From: Candidatus Magnetomicrobium cryptolimnococcus
Lineage (GTDB): Bacteria > Nitrospirota > Thermodesulfovibrionia > Thermodesulfovibrionales > Magnetobacteriaceae
DNA length: 64,000 nucleotides
Reading direction: 5' to 3'
NCBI GenBank assembly: GCA_018606805.1
Contig: JAGYWI010000002.1
Span: forward strand, 273,299 to 337,298
The notes below the pieces were generated by a model. It saw only the letters and a program-made list of their open reading frames with translations, had not been told where the DNA came from and searched no databases. The position numbers and the translations under genes are program-made. Shown here piece by piece: positions 8,633 through 17,572 of the stretch. How positions within the stretch are numbered: position 1 is the stretch's first letter; the number at the start of each line of letters is the position of its first letter.

Positions 8633-10255
8633 TTATGTTTTTGTAAGTATTTCCTTTGCCTCATTTAGGAATTCATAGCCGGTATCGTAGTCGCCGTTAT
8701 CGCAGTAGATCATACCGATATTTTCTAAGGCTTTAGCTTGTGCCTGTTGATTTCCAAGTTCTTTGTGTAATGCTGCTACTTTTTTATGATATTCTATTGC
8801 CAAGTCAAGGTTACCCTGTTCTGTATATATTTGGATGATATTGTCAATATCTTGGACTTGGGCGGCTTTGTTGCCGATTTCTTCATTAATTACGAGGGCT
8901 TCCTTATAGTATTGCAGTGCTTTATTGTAGTCTGTTTTGTTCGAGTAAATGATGCCTAGGTTTCCAAGATGGTTAGCTTGACCTTGCTTATTGTCTAGTT
9001 CTTTATATAAAGAAAGGGCATTATTTATATATGAAAGGGCAGAGTCTGGTTCATTTTTTTCAAGATATATAATACCGATATTTCCTAAATCGAGTGACTG
9101 GGCTTGTTTATCGCCTATTTCTTTATGTAAGTTAAGGGCAGCGTTGAAATGTTGTAAGGCTAAGTCAAATTCCCCTGTTTCCAGATGTACGATTCCTATA
9201 TTTCCGAGGTCTTGGGCTTGGCCGGTTTTATTTGCCAGTTCCTTATCAAGAGACAAGGCTCGTTTATGATAATTAAGTGATAGTTTAAAGTCTCCCTTAT
9301 TGAAGTATATAATACCGATATGGCCAGCCAGATTTGCTTGCGCTACCTTATTATCTAATTCCTTATTTAGTGATAGTGCTTTAGTTAAGTATTTTAGTGC
9401 TAAATCCAACTCTCCATTATCCGCATAAATATTACCAAGGCCTGTTATTGCGATAGCGGCGCTTTCTCTATCGTCTTTTTCTTTAAATAGTTTAAAGGCG
9501 TTTTTATAGCATTTTATGGCATCTCCACTTCTTGTCATATAGTAAAAGCTATTACCAAGGGCAAGATATGTGGAAGGAACTTCAACAATTTTAATTGAGC
9601 GCTTAAAGTGTGCAAGTGCTGTTTTATATTCATTATTATAATATGCGAGTTCTCCACCTTCGTATTCTGAAAGAGCCTCGTCTGTCATTTTTATAAAATC
9701 AATTTGTAAGCCCTCAAGTTGTAAGCCTTCAAGTGGTTGAGCGGCGTATTTAAGCATTTCGGTTTCTATTTCGATTCTTATCTTTTCTTTTGGTGGAATT
9801 GGTAGTTTGGTTGGAACGATAGACTGGTCAGTTATTTCTTCCCTTTCTTCCTCTTCCTCACTTATAAGTGCTTCCTCTTCTTCTTCGACTGCCTTTCTTA
9901 GTTCCTGTTCAATGGCCGAGTAATCGATATAATCGCTAGGCTCAGTGGTGGACGGTTGTGCTTGTTCATCGTCCGTGGGGGTTTGCTCTGGTTGTCCTTC
10001 TGGTGGTTGCTCTTCTATGGTTTTTCTTGGGGTTTTTCTTGGGGTTTTTCTTGGGGTTTTTCTTGGTCGTTTGTTTAGGATTTTAAATATTTTTCCTGCA
10101 ATTCCAACAAATAATATAATTATTCCAACAATAAACGTTTTGTTTGACATAAAATGTTTTAAGCTCAAGGAACTAGCTGTGCTACCTTGTAACAATTCCA
10201 CAACGCTATAAGCTGTTATTAATATGCCGGTTATAATAAATATCAAATCAATCAT
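8633..10255 (-). CDS. membrane-anchored TPR-repeat protein
   Basis: The 540-aa product starts with two hydrophobic segments (about 3-21 and 42-60). A basic stretch made of four PRKT repeats and a Pro/Gln/Glu-rich acidic linker follow, including EEEEEALISEEEEEREE. From about residue 205 to the end come eight or nine tandem TPR units of the LGNIGIIYLEKGE-D-AL type, each about 40 residues, with alternating ELDNKxxQA loops. This is a protein-interaction scaffold held at the inner membrane. The substrate is unknown. The PRKT tract is encoded by a 12-bp microsatellite, so its length may vary. It is followed by a terminator-like hairpin and then smc in the same direction. Confidence 0.85.
   Translation of the reverse strand: MIDLIFIITGILITAYSVVELLQGSTASSLSLKHFMSNKTFIVGIIILFVGIAGKIFKILNKRPRKTPRKTPRKTPRKTIEEQPPEGQPEQTPTDDEQAQPSTTEPSDYIDYSAIEQELRKAVEEEEEALISEEEEEREEITDQSIVPTKLPIPPKEKIRIEIETEMLKYAAQPLEGLQLEGLQIDFIKMTDEALSEYEGGELAYYNNEYKTALAHFKRSIKIVEVPSTYLALGNSFYYMTRSGDAIKCYKNAFKLFKEKDDRESAAIAITGLGNIYADNGELDLALKYLTKALSLNKELDNKVAQANLAGHIGIIYFNKGDFKLSLNYHKRALSLDKELANKTGQAQDLGNIGIVHLETGEFDLALQHFNAALNLHKEIGDKQAQSLDLGNIGIIYLEKNEPDSALSYINNALSLYKELDNKQGQANHLGNLGIIYSNKTDYNKALQYYKEALVINEEIGNKAAQVQDIDNIIQIYTEQGNLDLAIEYHKKVAALHKELGNQQAQAKALENIGMIYCDNGDYDTGYEFLNEAKEILTKT
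10023..10066 (-). repeat. 12-bp tandem repeat coding PRKT x4
   Basis: On the plus strand the unit TTTTTCTTGGGG is repeated about three and a half times, giving three G4 tracts spaced 8 nt apart. It encodes consecutive Pro-Arg-Lys-Thr units in the TPR protein. Confidence 0.85.
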
Positions 10256-10364
10256 AAACGGTTACCTCCTAAGGCAGATAGTTTAATACAGATGGTGGAA
10301 TTTAGCAATATGTGCATTTTATGATAGTTTATATTTGAAGATATGAAGTGTATGGGTATACCAA

Positions 10365-10421
10365 AAAAAGTAAGGGCAAACACATAGGTTTGCTCTTATA
10401 TAGACGTACAGGGGTAGTCCG
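10365..10421. repeat. partial copy of the GGGCGAACAC-type palindrome
   Basis: AAGGGCAAACACATAGGTTTGCTCTT followed by TACAGGGGTAGTCCGCTAC resembles the hairpins inside the repeats at 3769 and 62861. It overlaps the stop region of the amidohydrolase gene. The rest of 10256-10364 shows nothing I can name. Confidence 0.4.
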
Positions 10422-10943
10422 CTACTCTTCTTTGTACAAAAATTCTAAGACAATCTCTATCACCTTACTTACTGTTTTAAAGCGAATTTCTTCCCTGTTG
10501 CCAGTAAAATTAAATTTATACGTATGAGCGGTACCGTCGGAGGTGATAAGTGTAGAAAAGACAAGTCCTACCGGTTTATCCGGTGTACCGCCTGCTGGAC
10601 CGGCTATGCCTGTAACCGATATTGCATAGCTTGGGTTTAGTTGCTTTTTCCATATACCAAAAGCCATTTCCTCTGCCGTATGGGAGCTTACAGCACCATA
10701 ATTTTTAATGGTATCGGGGCATACGGATAACAAATTTTCTTTAATAGTATTACTGTAAGCTATCACACCGCCTGTGTACATGCTGGAGCTACCGGGTATG
10801 GAGGTTATGAGTGCACCTACAAGGCCACCTGTACAGGATTCAGCCGTACAGATGGATACTCCCTTGTTGGTAGCTATATGTACCAGACGTTTGGCTATTT
10901 TGTATAGTTCTTCAACTTTGGGTTTATCAATATCCAAAAACAT
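10422..10943 (-). CDS. CinA/PncC-family nicotinamide-nucleotide amidohydrolase
   Basis: The 173-aa product is the stand-alone C-terminal CinA domain (PncC type), which deamidates nicotinamide mononucleotide to nicotinate mononucleotide in pyridine-nucleotide salvage. The TAESCTGGLVGALITSIPG signature, GGVIAYSN, GAVSSHTAEEMA and SVTGIAGPAGGTPDKPVG are all present at normal spacing, including the catalytic Ser/Lys/Tyr region of the family. The N-terminal MoaB-like half of full-length CinA is absent. The start is 2 nt after the stop of the 51-aa Cys protein, suggesting coupled translation. The stop lies inside a repeat copy. Confidence 0.88.
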   Translation of the reverse strand: MFLDIDKPKVEELYKIAKRLVHIATNKGVSICTAESCTGGLVGALITSIPGSSSMYTGGVIAYSNTIKENLLSVCPDTIKNYGAVSSHTAEEMAFGIWKKQLNPSYAISVTGIAGPAGGTPDKPVGLVFSTLITSDGTAHTYKFNFTGNREEIRFKTVSKVIEIVLEFLYKEE

Positions 10944-10945
10944 TG

Positions 10946-11101
10946 TTAAATAGTCTTATATCCTGGGCAGCCATCAAAACCCTTACATCCTACCTCTCTT
11001 AACTGACACTCCTTATTTATACATATTGTTTTGACTACCGTTTGGCCTTTTGTTGCGTTTTTTGCTCGTATGCTTTTTCTATCTATGTGCTTTTGTTCCA
11101 T
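10946..11101 (-). CDS. small four-cysteine protein
   Basis: A 51-aa open frame (ATG 11101, stop 10946-10948) fills the gap between fcl and the amidohydrolase gene on the same strand. The N-terminal half is basic. The C-terminal half carries CINKEC, VGCKGFDGC and PGYK, giving a C-x4-C-x6-C-x5-C arrangement suited to one zinc ion or a small iron-sulfur site. It ends 2 nt before the amidohydrolase ATG and begins 14 nt after the fcl stop, consistent with an operon. No Shine-Dalgarno is obvious. I do not recognise the family. The even Cys spacing and operon fit argue that it is real. Confidence 0.55.
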   Translation of the reverse strand: MEQKHIDRKSIRAKNATKGQTVVKTICINKECQLREVGCKGFDGCPGYKTI

Positions 11102-11115
11102 ATTTATCTAAAATG

Positions 11116-12069
11116 CTAAATATTTGGTTGGTTTTCCAAAAACCATTTATACGTACTTGTAAGCCCTTCTTTTAAACCAATTACTGGTTGCCAGCCAAGG
11201 GCGGTTAGTTTGCTAACATCAAGGAGTTTCCTTGGATGTCCGTCTGGTTTACTGCTATCCCAAATAATATCTCCAGTAAAGCCCACAACGTCAGCTACTG
11301 ATTCTGCCAGTTCTTTTATTGTTATATCAAAGCCGCTACCTACGTTAATTATTTCATTTTGGTCATAGTTATTAATAAGAAACACGCAGGCATTTGCCAT
11401 ATCATCTACGTGTAAAAACTCCCGCCGTGGTTTACCTGTTCCCCACAGTATGACAGATTCTTTTTTTATCTTAGCACTGTGGAATTTGCTTATAAGGGCT
11501 GGAATAACGTGTGAGTTTCGAAGGTCAAAGTTATCGTATGGGCCATAGAGATTGGTTGGCATTATGGATATGAAGTTTGTTTTATACTGTCTATTATATG
11601 ATTGACAGGTTTTAATGCCGGCAATCTTAGCTAAGGCATACGGTTCATTTGTTGGTTCTAGTTCACCTGAAAGAAGATATTCCTCCTTCATAGGTTGGGT
11701 GGCAAACTTAGGATAAATACAAGAGCTCCCAAGAAACAGCAATTTATCCACCCCATAAAGATACGCGTTATGTATCACATTTGCTTGTATCATCAGGTTT
11801 ATATAAATAAAATCAGCCGGATATGTATTATTTGCCAAAATCCCGCCAACCTTTGCAGCAGCAACAAATACATACTGAGGGGTTTCTTTTTCAAAGAATT
11901 GTTTGACACTACCTTGGTTTGTCAAGTCAAGTTCTTCGTGTGTCCTTATAATTATATTAGTGTAACCTTCACCTTGAAGCCTACGTACAATAGCGCTCCC
12001 CACAAGCCCCCTGTGGCCTGCAACATATATTTTGGCATCTTTATTCATCTTCAATATTTTCTCAGCCAC
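11116..12069 (-). CDS. fcl: GDP-L-fucose synthase
   Basis: This SDR-superfamily epimerase/reductase converts GDP-4-keto-6-deoxymannose to GDP-L-fucose. At 317 aa it matches the family length. The Rossmann motif is [10 protein letters not shown], followed by SSCIYPK and the [10 protein letters not shown] catalytic Tyr-x3-Lys, then [13 protein letters not shown] and a C-terminal [15 protein letters not shown] substrate segment. The start ATG 12069 overlaps the upstream gmd by 19 nt. ATG 12048 ([14 protein letters not shown]) would avoid the overlap and fits the family N-terminus better. With gmd it makes activated fucose for LPS or exopolysaccharide. Confidence 0.95.
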   Translation of the reverse strand: MAEKILKMNKDAKIYVAGHRGLVGSAIVRRLQGEGYTNIIIRTHEELDLTNQGSVKQFFEKETPQYVFVAAAKVGGILANNTYPADFIYINLMIQANVIHNAYLYGVDKLLFLGSSCIYPKFATQPMKEEYLLSGELEPTNEPYALAKIAGIKTCQSYNRQYKTNFISIMPTNLYGPYDNFDLRNSHVIPALISKFHSAKIKKESVILWGTGKPRREFLHVDDMANACVFLINNYDQNEIINVGSGFDITIKELAESVADVVGFTGDIIWDSSKPDGHPRKLLDVSKLTALGWQPVIGLKEGLTSTYKWFLENQPNI

Positions 12070-13178
12070 TCAAACCCCTTTTGTTTTATTACTTCCTTAC
12101 CTTTGCCTATGGGGATTAGCCCTTCAAGTTCCATATCAGCATCCACCATTATCATAACAAGCTCATCAAACGATACCTTAGCATCCCAGTCAAGTCTGGA
12201 CTTTGCATACGACGGGTCTGCCAGTAGAAAATCCACTTCTGTAGGGCGCATATACCGTTTGTCTATCTCCACAATGCTTGCGCCTTGTTTAATGATATGA
12301 GACAGATTTTCTTTGTGTGAACGCACGATGGCCTTCCTTTCAGTATCCTTACCTTGCCACTCAATCTCAATGCCTACATAACTTAAGGCTGCTTCCAAAA
12401 AATTCGATACGCTATAACTCCTGCCAGTACCAATGACAAAGTCATCAGGGCTATCCTGTTGAAGAATCAGCCACTGACAATAGACATACTCAGGTGCATA
12501 GCCCCAGTCTCGTTTGGAGCTGAGATTGCCAAGAAACAGTTTATCTTGTTTGCCAGCCATTATCCTTGCAATAGCCCGTGTAATTTTCCTTGTTACAAAT
12601 GTTTCACCCCTTCTTGGTGATTCATGATTAAAAAGCATACCGTTTGATACAAAAAGGTTGTACCCTTCTCTGTAATTAATAGCCATCCAATAGGCATACA
12701 CCTTGCTTACAGCATACGGACTTCTTGGATAGAAGGGGGTTTTTTCATTTTGAGGCGGAGGGGTTTGCCCAAACATTTCAGAAGAGGAGGCTTGATAAAA
12801 CCGTGTTTTGATACCGCTTTTCCTTACTGCCTCTAAAAGCCTTGTAGTGCCAAGCCCTGTAATGTTGCCGGTGTATTCGGGACTATCGAAACTAACGCGT
12901 ACGTGGCTTTGTGCGCCAAGGTGGTAAATTTCATCAGGCGATATGCTGTAGATTAAGGTGGTTAGGCTGCCGGCATCTGAAAGGTCGCTATAATGCAAAA
13001 AAAGCCGTGTATCCGGTTCGTGCGGGTCGGTATATAGATGCTCTATCCGATGCGTGTTGAATGTACTTGCACGACGTATGAGGCCGTGTACTTCATAGTT
13101 TTTATGTAGGAGTAACTCTGCTAGGTACGAACCATCCTGGCCCGTTATACCTGTTATTAAAGCACGTTTTCTATTCAT
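12051..13178 (-). CDS. gmd: GDP-mannose 4,6-dehydratase
   Basis: The 375-aa SDR enzyme performs the first step from GDP-mannose toward GDP-fucose. It has the NAD(P) motif [24 protein letters not shown], the SSSEMFG Ser/Glu region, and [10 protein letters not shown] with catalytic Tyr and Lys. [17 protein letters not shown] is the typical Gmd substrate segment. Length and motif order are normal. TATAAT hexamers at 13184-13194 lie 5-10 nt from the ATG and no Shine-Dalgarno is seen, so the mRNA may be leaderless or nearly so. It is the first gene of the gmd-fcl-(Cys protein)-amidohydrolase group. Confidence 0.97.
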   Translation of the reverse strand: MNRKRALITGITGQDGSYLAELLLHKNYEVHGLIRRASTFNTHRIEHLYTDPHEPDTRLFLHYSDLSDAGSLTTLIYSISPDEIYHLGAQSHVRVSFDSPEYTGNITGLGTTRLLEAVRKSGIKTRFYQASSSEMFGQTPPPQNEKTPFYPRSPYAVSKVYAYWMAINYREGYNLFVSNGMLFNHESPRRGETFVTRKITRAIARIMAGKQDKLFLGNLSSKRDWGYAPEYVYCQWLILQQDSPDDFVIGTGRSYSVSNFLEAALSYVGIEIEWQGKDTERKAIVRSHKENLSHIIKQGASIVEIDKRYMRPTEVDFLLADPSYAKSRLDWDAKVSFDELVMIMVDADMELEGLIPIGKGKEVIKQKGFEWLRKY

Positions 13179-13183
13179 AATGT

Positions 13184-13194
13184 ATTATATTATA
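13184..13194 (-). promoter_or_regulatory. overlapping -10 boxes of gmd
   Basis: Two overlapping TATAAT hexamers on the minus strand end 10 and 5 nt before the gmd ATG. Transcription from the distal one would begin about 4 nt before the start codon. Confidence 0.4.
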
Positions 13195-13276
13195 CTGATT
13201 TACGTGGATTTATTAAATAATTTTTTATACTAAGGGTTTTCCCACGCCAATTTCTTTCCTTATGTCTTTTTTGTCT

Positions 13277-14824
13277 TTATCTTTTTGCAGTTATCCTGAA
13301 AAAAAGCAATTCCTCGATAGCCTCTAAAAGTGGTGGAAAGGTTGTTTTGTCAACAGCTGATATATTTATAGCGCCATACCGTATGGCAAGATAATCGGCT
13401 GTTTCTGCCGGTATCTTATCACACTTATTAAACACTAGCAGAACGGGTTTTTCGTGAAGGTTAAGTTCACGCAATATTAAGTCAACGGCTGTCATGTGTT
13501 TTTCTAAGTGAGGGCTTGCAATATCCACAATGTGTAATAATAAGTCGGCATCTTCCAGCTCTTCAAGTGTGGATTTAAAGGCAGCAACAAGGTCTTTTGG
13601 CAGGTCTCGGATAAAGCCAACCGTATCGGTTATGATAACCTCTCTTTCTCGTGGGAAACGCAGGCGCCTGCTTGTGGTATCCAGTGTTGCAAACATTTTA
13701 TCTTCAACAAATGTAGAGCTCTTTGTTAGTGCGTTTAAAAGTGTAGATTTGCCGGCGTTTGTGTAGCCAATGATGGAGACTGTTGGAATGCCGTAGGCTA
13801 TACGTTTTTGTTTACGCTGCAGACGTGCCTTTTGGAGTTTCTCTAGTTCCTTTTCAAGGAGATTTATACGTTGACGTGAGCGGCGTCTATCAACTTCAAG
13901 TTTAGTTTCTCCTGGACCTCTACCACCAATGCCACCCATAAGTCTAGACATAGCCGTACCCTTACCGGTGAGTCGCGGTAGCATATATTTTAACTGTGCA
14001 AGCTCTACCTTAACCTTACCGTCTCGTGAGTGGGCACGCCTAGCAAATATATCCAATATAAGCTGTGAGCGATCTATGACCTTCATTTCCGTTATATCTG
14101 TTATGGCTTTCACCTGTGATGGTGTTAGGTCTTGATCAAAGACCAAAAGGGTAGCACCCTTTGCAAGGGCATCTATGATGACTTCTTTGAGCCTACCAAT
14201 ACCAAGCAGGTATTGAGGGTTGACGGTGCGTGGTCTTTGTATAATTTTATCAAGGACTTCAATATTACTTGATTGAGCAAGCTCGGTAAGTTCATACATG
14301 GACTCTTCAAGCATAAATTTCGATTGTGTAGACACGCTTACGAGGATTGCCCGTTCGTATCCTTCATCAAGAGTAGTGCCTGCTGCCCGTTGCATTTCCT
14401 CTTCAAGGGCATTTATGTGGGATTTAAAATCCATGTCAAAGTCGTGGAAGCTGCCACTCCACATATCATACGTGGAGTCACTGCCAGTTGGCATTAAGCA
14501 AGCCGCATGGATTATATCACCACCGCTACCATGTAGGGCGTCTGCTGCTATTATGTAGTCAAGGCGCAAAAGCGCCAAATCCGTTAGGTCATCCATAGTC
14601 AGCTCTTCACCTTTTAGGTGGGTATGGATAAGACGCAGTCCTCTTAAGGGTTTTCTACCGAGTGGATACTTTGTTAAATCCGGTATGTTTATTCTTTCGG
14701 CATCACCAACGATGACATGGGTTATAGTGCCGTCTCGCGCTATAAGGATACCGATTTGCCTTTTGATTGTCCTTGATGTATCGCACAAAAAACGCACTAC
14801 CTCAAGCGTTACTACTTTTTGCAC
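13277..14824 (-). CDS. hflX: GTPase HflX
   Basis: HflX binds the 50S ribosome and splits stalled 70S particles using GTP. The first canonical start codon is GTG 14824, giving 515 aa. The N-terminal HflX domain contains QRPRTVNPQYLLGIGRLKE and GRGPGETKLEVDRRR. The G domain has G1 GYTNAGKSTLLN (about 355), G3 DTVGFIRDLP and G4 NKCD. Conserved HflX sequence continues upstream of GTG 14824 for 28 codons (IFGNTSGLNRKAIYDIERIY), so the true start is probably ATA 14908, 8 nt after AAAGGGGG. No ATG, GTG or TTG occurs in that upstream extension before an in-frame stop. Confidence 0.95.
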   Translation of the reverse strand: MQKVVTLEVVRFLCDTSRTIKRQIGILIARDGTITHVIVGDAERINIPDLTKYPLGRKPLRGLRLIHTHLKGEELTMDDLTDLALLRLDYIIAADALHGSGGDIIHAACLMPTGSDSTYDMWSGSFHDFDMDFKSHINALEEEMQRAAGTTLDEGYERAILVSVSTQSKFMLEESMYELTELAQSSNIEVLDKIIQRPRTVNPQYLLGIGRLKEVIIDALAKGATLLVFDQDLTPSQVKAITDITEMKVIDRSQLILDIFARRAHSRDGKVKVELAQLKYMLPRLTGKGTAMSRLMGGIGGRGPGETKLEVDRRRSRQRINLLEKELEKLQKARLQRKQKRIAYGIPTVSIIGYTNAGKSTLLNALTKSSTFVEDKMFATLDTTSRRLRFPREREVIITDTVGFIRDLPKDLVAAFKSTLEELEDADLLLHIVDIASPHLEKHMTAVDLILRELNLHEKPVLLVFNKCDKIPAETADYLAIRYGAINISAVDKTTFPPLLEAIEELLFFRITAKR

Positions 14825-14979
14825 AGGGATATGCCTTCTATAAATTCTCTCTATATCGTAAATAGCCTTCCGATTAAGGCCTGATGTATTTCCAAAGATA
14901 GAAGCTATAGCTAAATCCCCCTTTAATATATTATAGTATAAAGCGAGTTATTTTGTTGTAAAAATATATATTTTAGCAT
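14825..14979. promoter_or_regulatory. hflX leader and divergent promoter region
   Basis: On the minus strand TATACTATAATATATTAAAGGGGG provides a -10 box (14930-14935) and a Shine-Dalgarno, 8 nt before ATA 14908. The same arrangement, TATACTATAATATAT then GGGG 8 nt before ATG, stands in front of the radical SAM gene at 45457. The plus-strand methyltransferase starts just beyond. Confidence 0.6.
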
Positions 14980-14994
14980 GTGAAGGTTAAGATT

Positions 14995-16602
14995 ATGTCA
15001 GCAGATGAACTCCTTACCATAAAAGGGGCAAGTGCTTGGGCTACAAAACATTTAGGCAAAACTGTAACTGATTCAAACATAGCATATCTAATTCAGTACG
15101 GGCTAATAAAGAAATTTGGCCAAAATGGTACAACTATGGTTTCTAAGCATGAACTTATCAGCTACTACAAATCGTATAGCGTACGCAGAGAGGTTTCGTG
15201 GAAAAACCAACTGGGCTCGGATTTAAACTGGGCATTATCGTTTGAGCAGTATAAGGAATCCGAAACTACAAAACACGTTCATCGTCTTCATCCATATAAG
15301 GGCAAATTCATCCCACAGCTTGTTGAATATTTCCTTGACAGCCACACCGATAACTTTAAAAAGGCGGTGTATTTTAAAAAAGGTGATATTATCTTAGACC
15401 CATTTTGTGGCAGCGGCACAACAATGGTACAATGCTCAGAACTTGGTATGCACTGTGTTGGCATTGACATTTCAGCGTTTAACGCCATGATTGGCAACTG
15501 CAAAGTTGATAGATACAATTTCTCAGACCTGCAAGCCGAAATTACTAGAATAACTACGGCACTTAAGCGGTTTCTTTCAAACTCACGTACCATTGAATTT
15601 GACGAAAAATTATTAAGGGCTCTGGCTGATTTTAATAATAAATATTTCCCGGTACCGGATTATAAATATAAACTTAAACGTGGTGAGATAGATGAGGCCA
15701 AATATGGTAGAGAAAAAGCGCAGGAATTTCACCCTATTTACAATAAACTTATTGCAGATTATAAAATCAAGTTAAAACAAGATACCTCCGAGACTTTTCT
15801 TGATAAATGGTACTTACAGCATATACGGCAGGAAATACAATTTGTCTTTAATGAAATCCAAAAGATAAAAACTGCTGAAACTAAAACCATTATGAGGATT
15901 ATTTTAAGCAGAACGATTCGCTCTTGTAGAGCCACAACGCATGCTGATTTAGCAACACTGCTTGAACCGGTTACGGAGGCCTACTATTGTGCAAAACATG
16001 GCAAAATCTGTAAGCCGATTTTTTCCATTCTTAAATGGTGGAATACCTACACAAAAGACACGCTAAAACGCCTTAGGCTGTTTGATAAATTAAAAACCGA
16101 TACATTTCAAGTGTGCCTAACAGGGGATGGTAGAACTATTGATATTATTGGTGAGCTTCAAAAACTAAATCAAGACTTTGCTCAATTAGTTTCTAAAAAG
16201 AAAATCAAGGGGATTTTATCAAGTCCACCGTATGTTGGTTTAATTAATTACCACGAACAGCATGCCTACGCTTATGCTCTTTTTGGCTTTGAAAGAAAGG
16301 ATGAATTAGAAATAGGCTCACTGTACAAAGGGCTAAGCAAAGAGGCTAAGCAGGCTTATATTCAAGGGATTACTGACGTTATAAATAATTGTAAGCGGTT
16401 TTTGGCGGATGACTATGATGTGTTTTTGGTAGCAAACGATAAATACAATATATATCCCATTATTGCAGAAAATGCAGGTATGACAATTGTGAATAAATAT
16501 AAACGGCCGGTATTAAATCGCACTGAAAAAGATAAAACGGCGTATTCGGAAAGCATTTTTCATTTAAAGAGGAAAGAATGTCCCTATCTCAAGAACAAAT
16601 GA
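14995..16602 (+). CDS. type II DNA methyltransferase of the TdeIII-type system
   Basis: This N6-adenine/N4-cytosine amino-methyltransferase uses S-adenosylmethionine. Motif I (LDPFCGSGTTMVQC) is at about residue 135 of the 535-aa product and the catalytic motif IV SPPYVGLINYHEQHAYA at about 409. Roughly 265 residues between them probably hold target recognition. An N-terminal helix-turn-helix-like region (LLTIKGASAWATKHLGK) precedes the catalytic core. I chose ATG 14995 because GAAGG lies 8 nt upstream; GTG 14980 is in frame. The 3' end overlaps the restriction endonuclease start by 25 nt, so the pair is co-translated. Target base is not decidable from sequence. Confidence 0.88.
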   Translation: MSADELLTIKGASAWATKHLGKTVTDSNIAYLIQYGLIKKFGQNGTTMVSKHELISYYKSYSVRREVSWKNQLGSDLNWALSFEQYKESETTKHVHRLHPYKGKFIPQLVEYFLDSHTDNFKKAVYFKKGDIILDPFCGSGTTMVQCSELGMHCVGIDISAFNAMIGNCKVDRYNFSDLQAEITRITTALKRFLSNSRTIEFDEKLLRALADFNNKYFPVPDYKYKLKRGEIDEAKYGREKAQEFHPIYNKLIADYKIKLKQDTSETFLDKWYLQHIRQEIQFVFNEIQKIKTAETKTIMRIILSRTIRSCRATTHADLATLLEPVTEAYYCAKHGKICKPIFSILKWWNTYTKDTLKRLRLFDKLKTDTFQVCLTGDGRTIDIIGELQKLNQDFAQLVSKKKIKGILSSPPYVGLINYHEQHAYAYALFGFERKDELEIGSLYKGLSKEAKQAYIQGITDVINNCKRFLADDYDVFLVANDKYNIYPIIAENAGMTIVNKYKRPVLNRTEKDKTAYSESIFHLKRKECPYLKNK

Positions 16603-17354
16603 ATGGTATTGAACATGTTTTGCGTAACAGTTTAAGAAATAAGCTACGAAACTATAAGCCAGAACCAGCATCAATGCCATTTCACACAAGGCTACTTGGC
16701 AAAGACAGGATGGCTCTCTTTTCTTTTGTACACTCGCTAAATACTAATTTTGGTACAAGTATTTTTGAACCTGTTGCCTTAGCCCTTGCATCCACTGGTT
16801 TTGTAAGTGCTACATCGCAACAAATATCTGGGACACAAATTTCATCAAAGGCATACGAGGTTATACAAGGGATTATGAATGATTTAACAATAGCTAAATC
16901 ATCGCCAAATAAACCACAGGAGATTAATGCCATCAGGGCAGTTTGCAGACAGGGAGAAATGAAAACCGTTAAACTAACGAAAGTGGATATTAAACTTATT
17001 GATGATAATGGAACGGTCTTCTTTTTTGATCTAAAAACAGCAAAACCAAACGCTGGTGCTTTTAAGGAATTTAAGCGTACACTTTTGGAATGGATTGCAG
17101 CAGCGCTTGCTATAAACCCTACGGCAGACGTTCAATCATTTATTGCAATTCCTTATAATCCCTATGAACCGCAACCTTATACCCGCTGGACAATACGAGG
17201 TATGTTGGACATTGATAACGAACTAAAAGTGGCAAATGAATTTTGGGATTTCCTTGGCGGTATAGGTACATATCAAGACCTGCTTAATATATTTGAAAAA
17301 ATTGGCATTGAGTTGCGACAAGAAATTGATGACTATTTTGCAAAGTATAATTAA
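16578..17354 (+). CDS. TdeIII-family type II restriction endonuclease
   Basis: The 258-aa protein matches the TdeIII restriction-enzyme family over its whole length. Landmarks are FSFVHSLNTNFGTSIFEP, KVDIKLIDDNGTVFFFDLKT with the PD-(D/E)XK active site (VDIKL acidic residue, then D-L-K at about 154-156), FKEFKRTLLEWIAA, and AIPYNPYEPQPYTRWT. TdeIII itself cuts GGNCC; the specificity here is only inferred. It follows the methyltransferase with a 25-nt overlap and an AGAGGAAAG Shine-Dalgarno inside the upstream gene. No control (C) protein is visible. The TA pair downstream may stabilise the same cassette. Confidence 0.85.
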   Translation: MSLSQEQMNGIEHVLRNSLRNKLRNYKPEPASMPFHTRLLGKDRMALFSFVHSLNTNFGTSIFEPVALALASTGFVSATSQQISGTQISSKAYEVIQGIMNDLTIAKSSPNKPQEINAIRAVCRQGEMKTVKLTKVDIKLIDDNGTVFFFDLKTAKPNAGAFKEFKRTLLEWIAAALAINPTADVQSFIAIPYNPYEPQPYTRWTIRGMLDIDNELKVANEFWDFLGGIGTYQDLLNIFEKIGIELRQEIDDYFAKYN

Positions 17355-17377
17355 CTGTTACTGTGTTATAATAAGAG

Positions 17378-17572
17378 ATGAATTTATTAATAGATAAGAA
17401 TGAATTGAAAGACTTAATAGGTGAAGTAGTACGACAAGAGTTATTAAAATTTGCAATTAATTTTGTTCCATATGTTTCAGATGAAGAAATGAAAGATATT
17501 GCAAAGTGTTGTAGTGGTGAGGATTTTACCGAAGATAACTTTATAAATATAACAGAATGGCTTGGACGTTAG
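17378..17572 (+). CDS. antitoxin of a RelE-type TA pair
   Basis: A 64-aa acidic protein (MNLLIDKNELKDLIGEVV) with helical segments and a C-terminal DNFINITEWL, preceding a RelE toxin with a 16-nt overlap. Such small acidic partners neutralise RelE/ParE toxins. The family is recognised mainly by position. It begins 23 nt after the restriction endonuclease stop. Confidence 0.7.
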   Translation: MNLLIDKNELKDLIGEVVRQELLKFAINFVPYVSDEEMKDIAKCCSGEDFTEDNFINITEWLGR

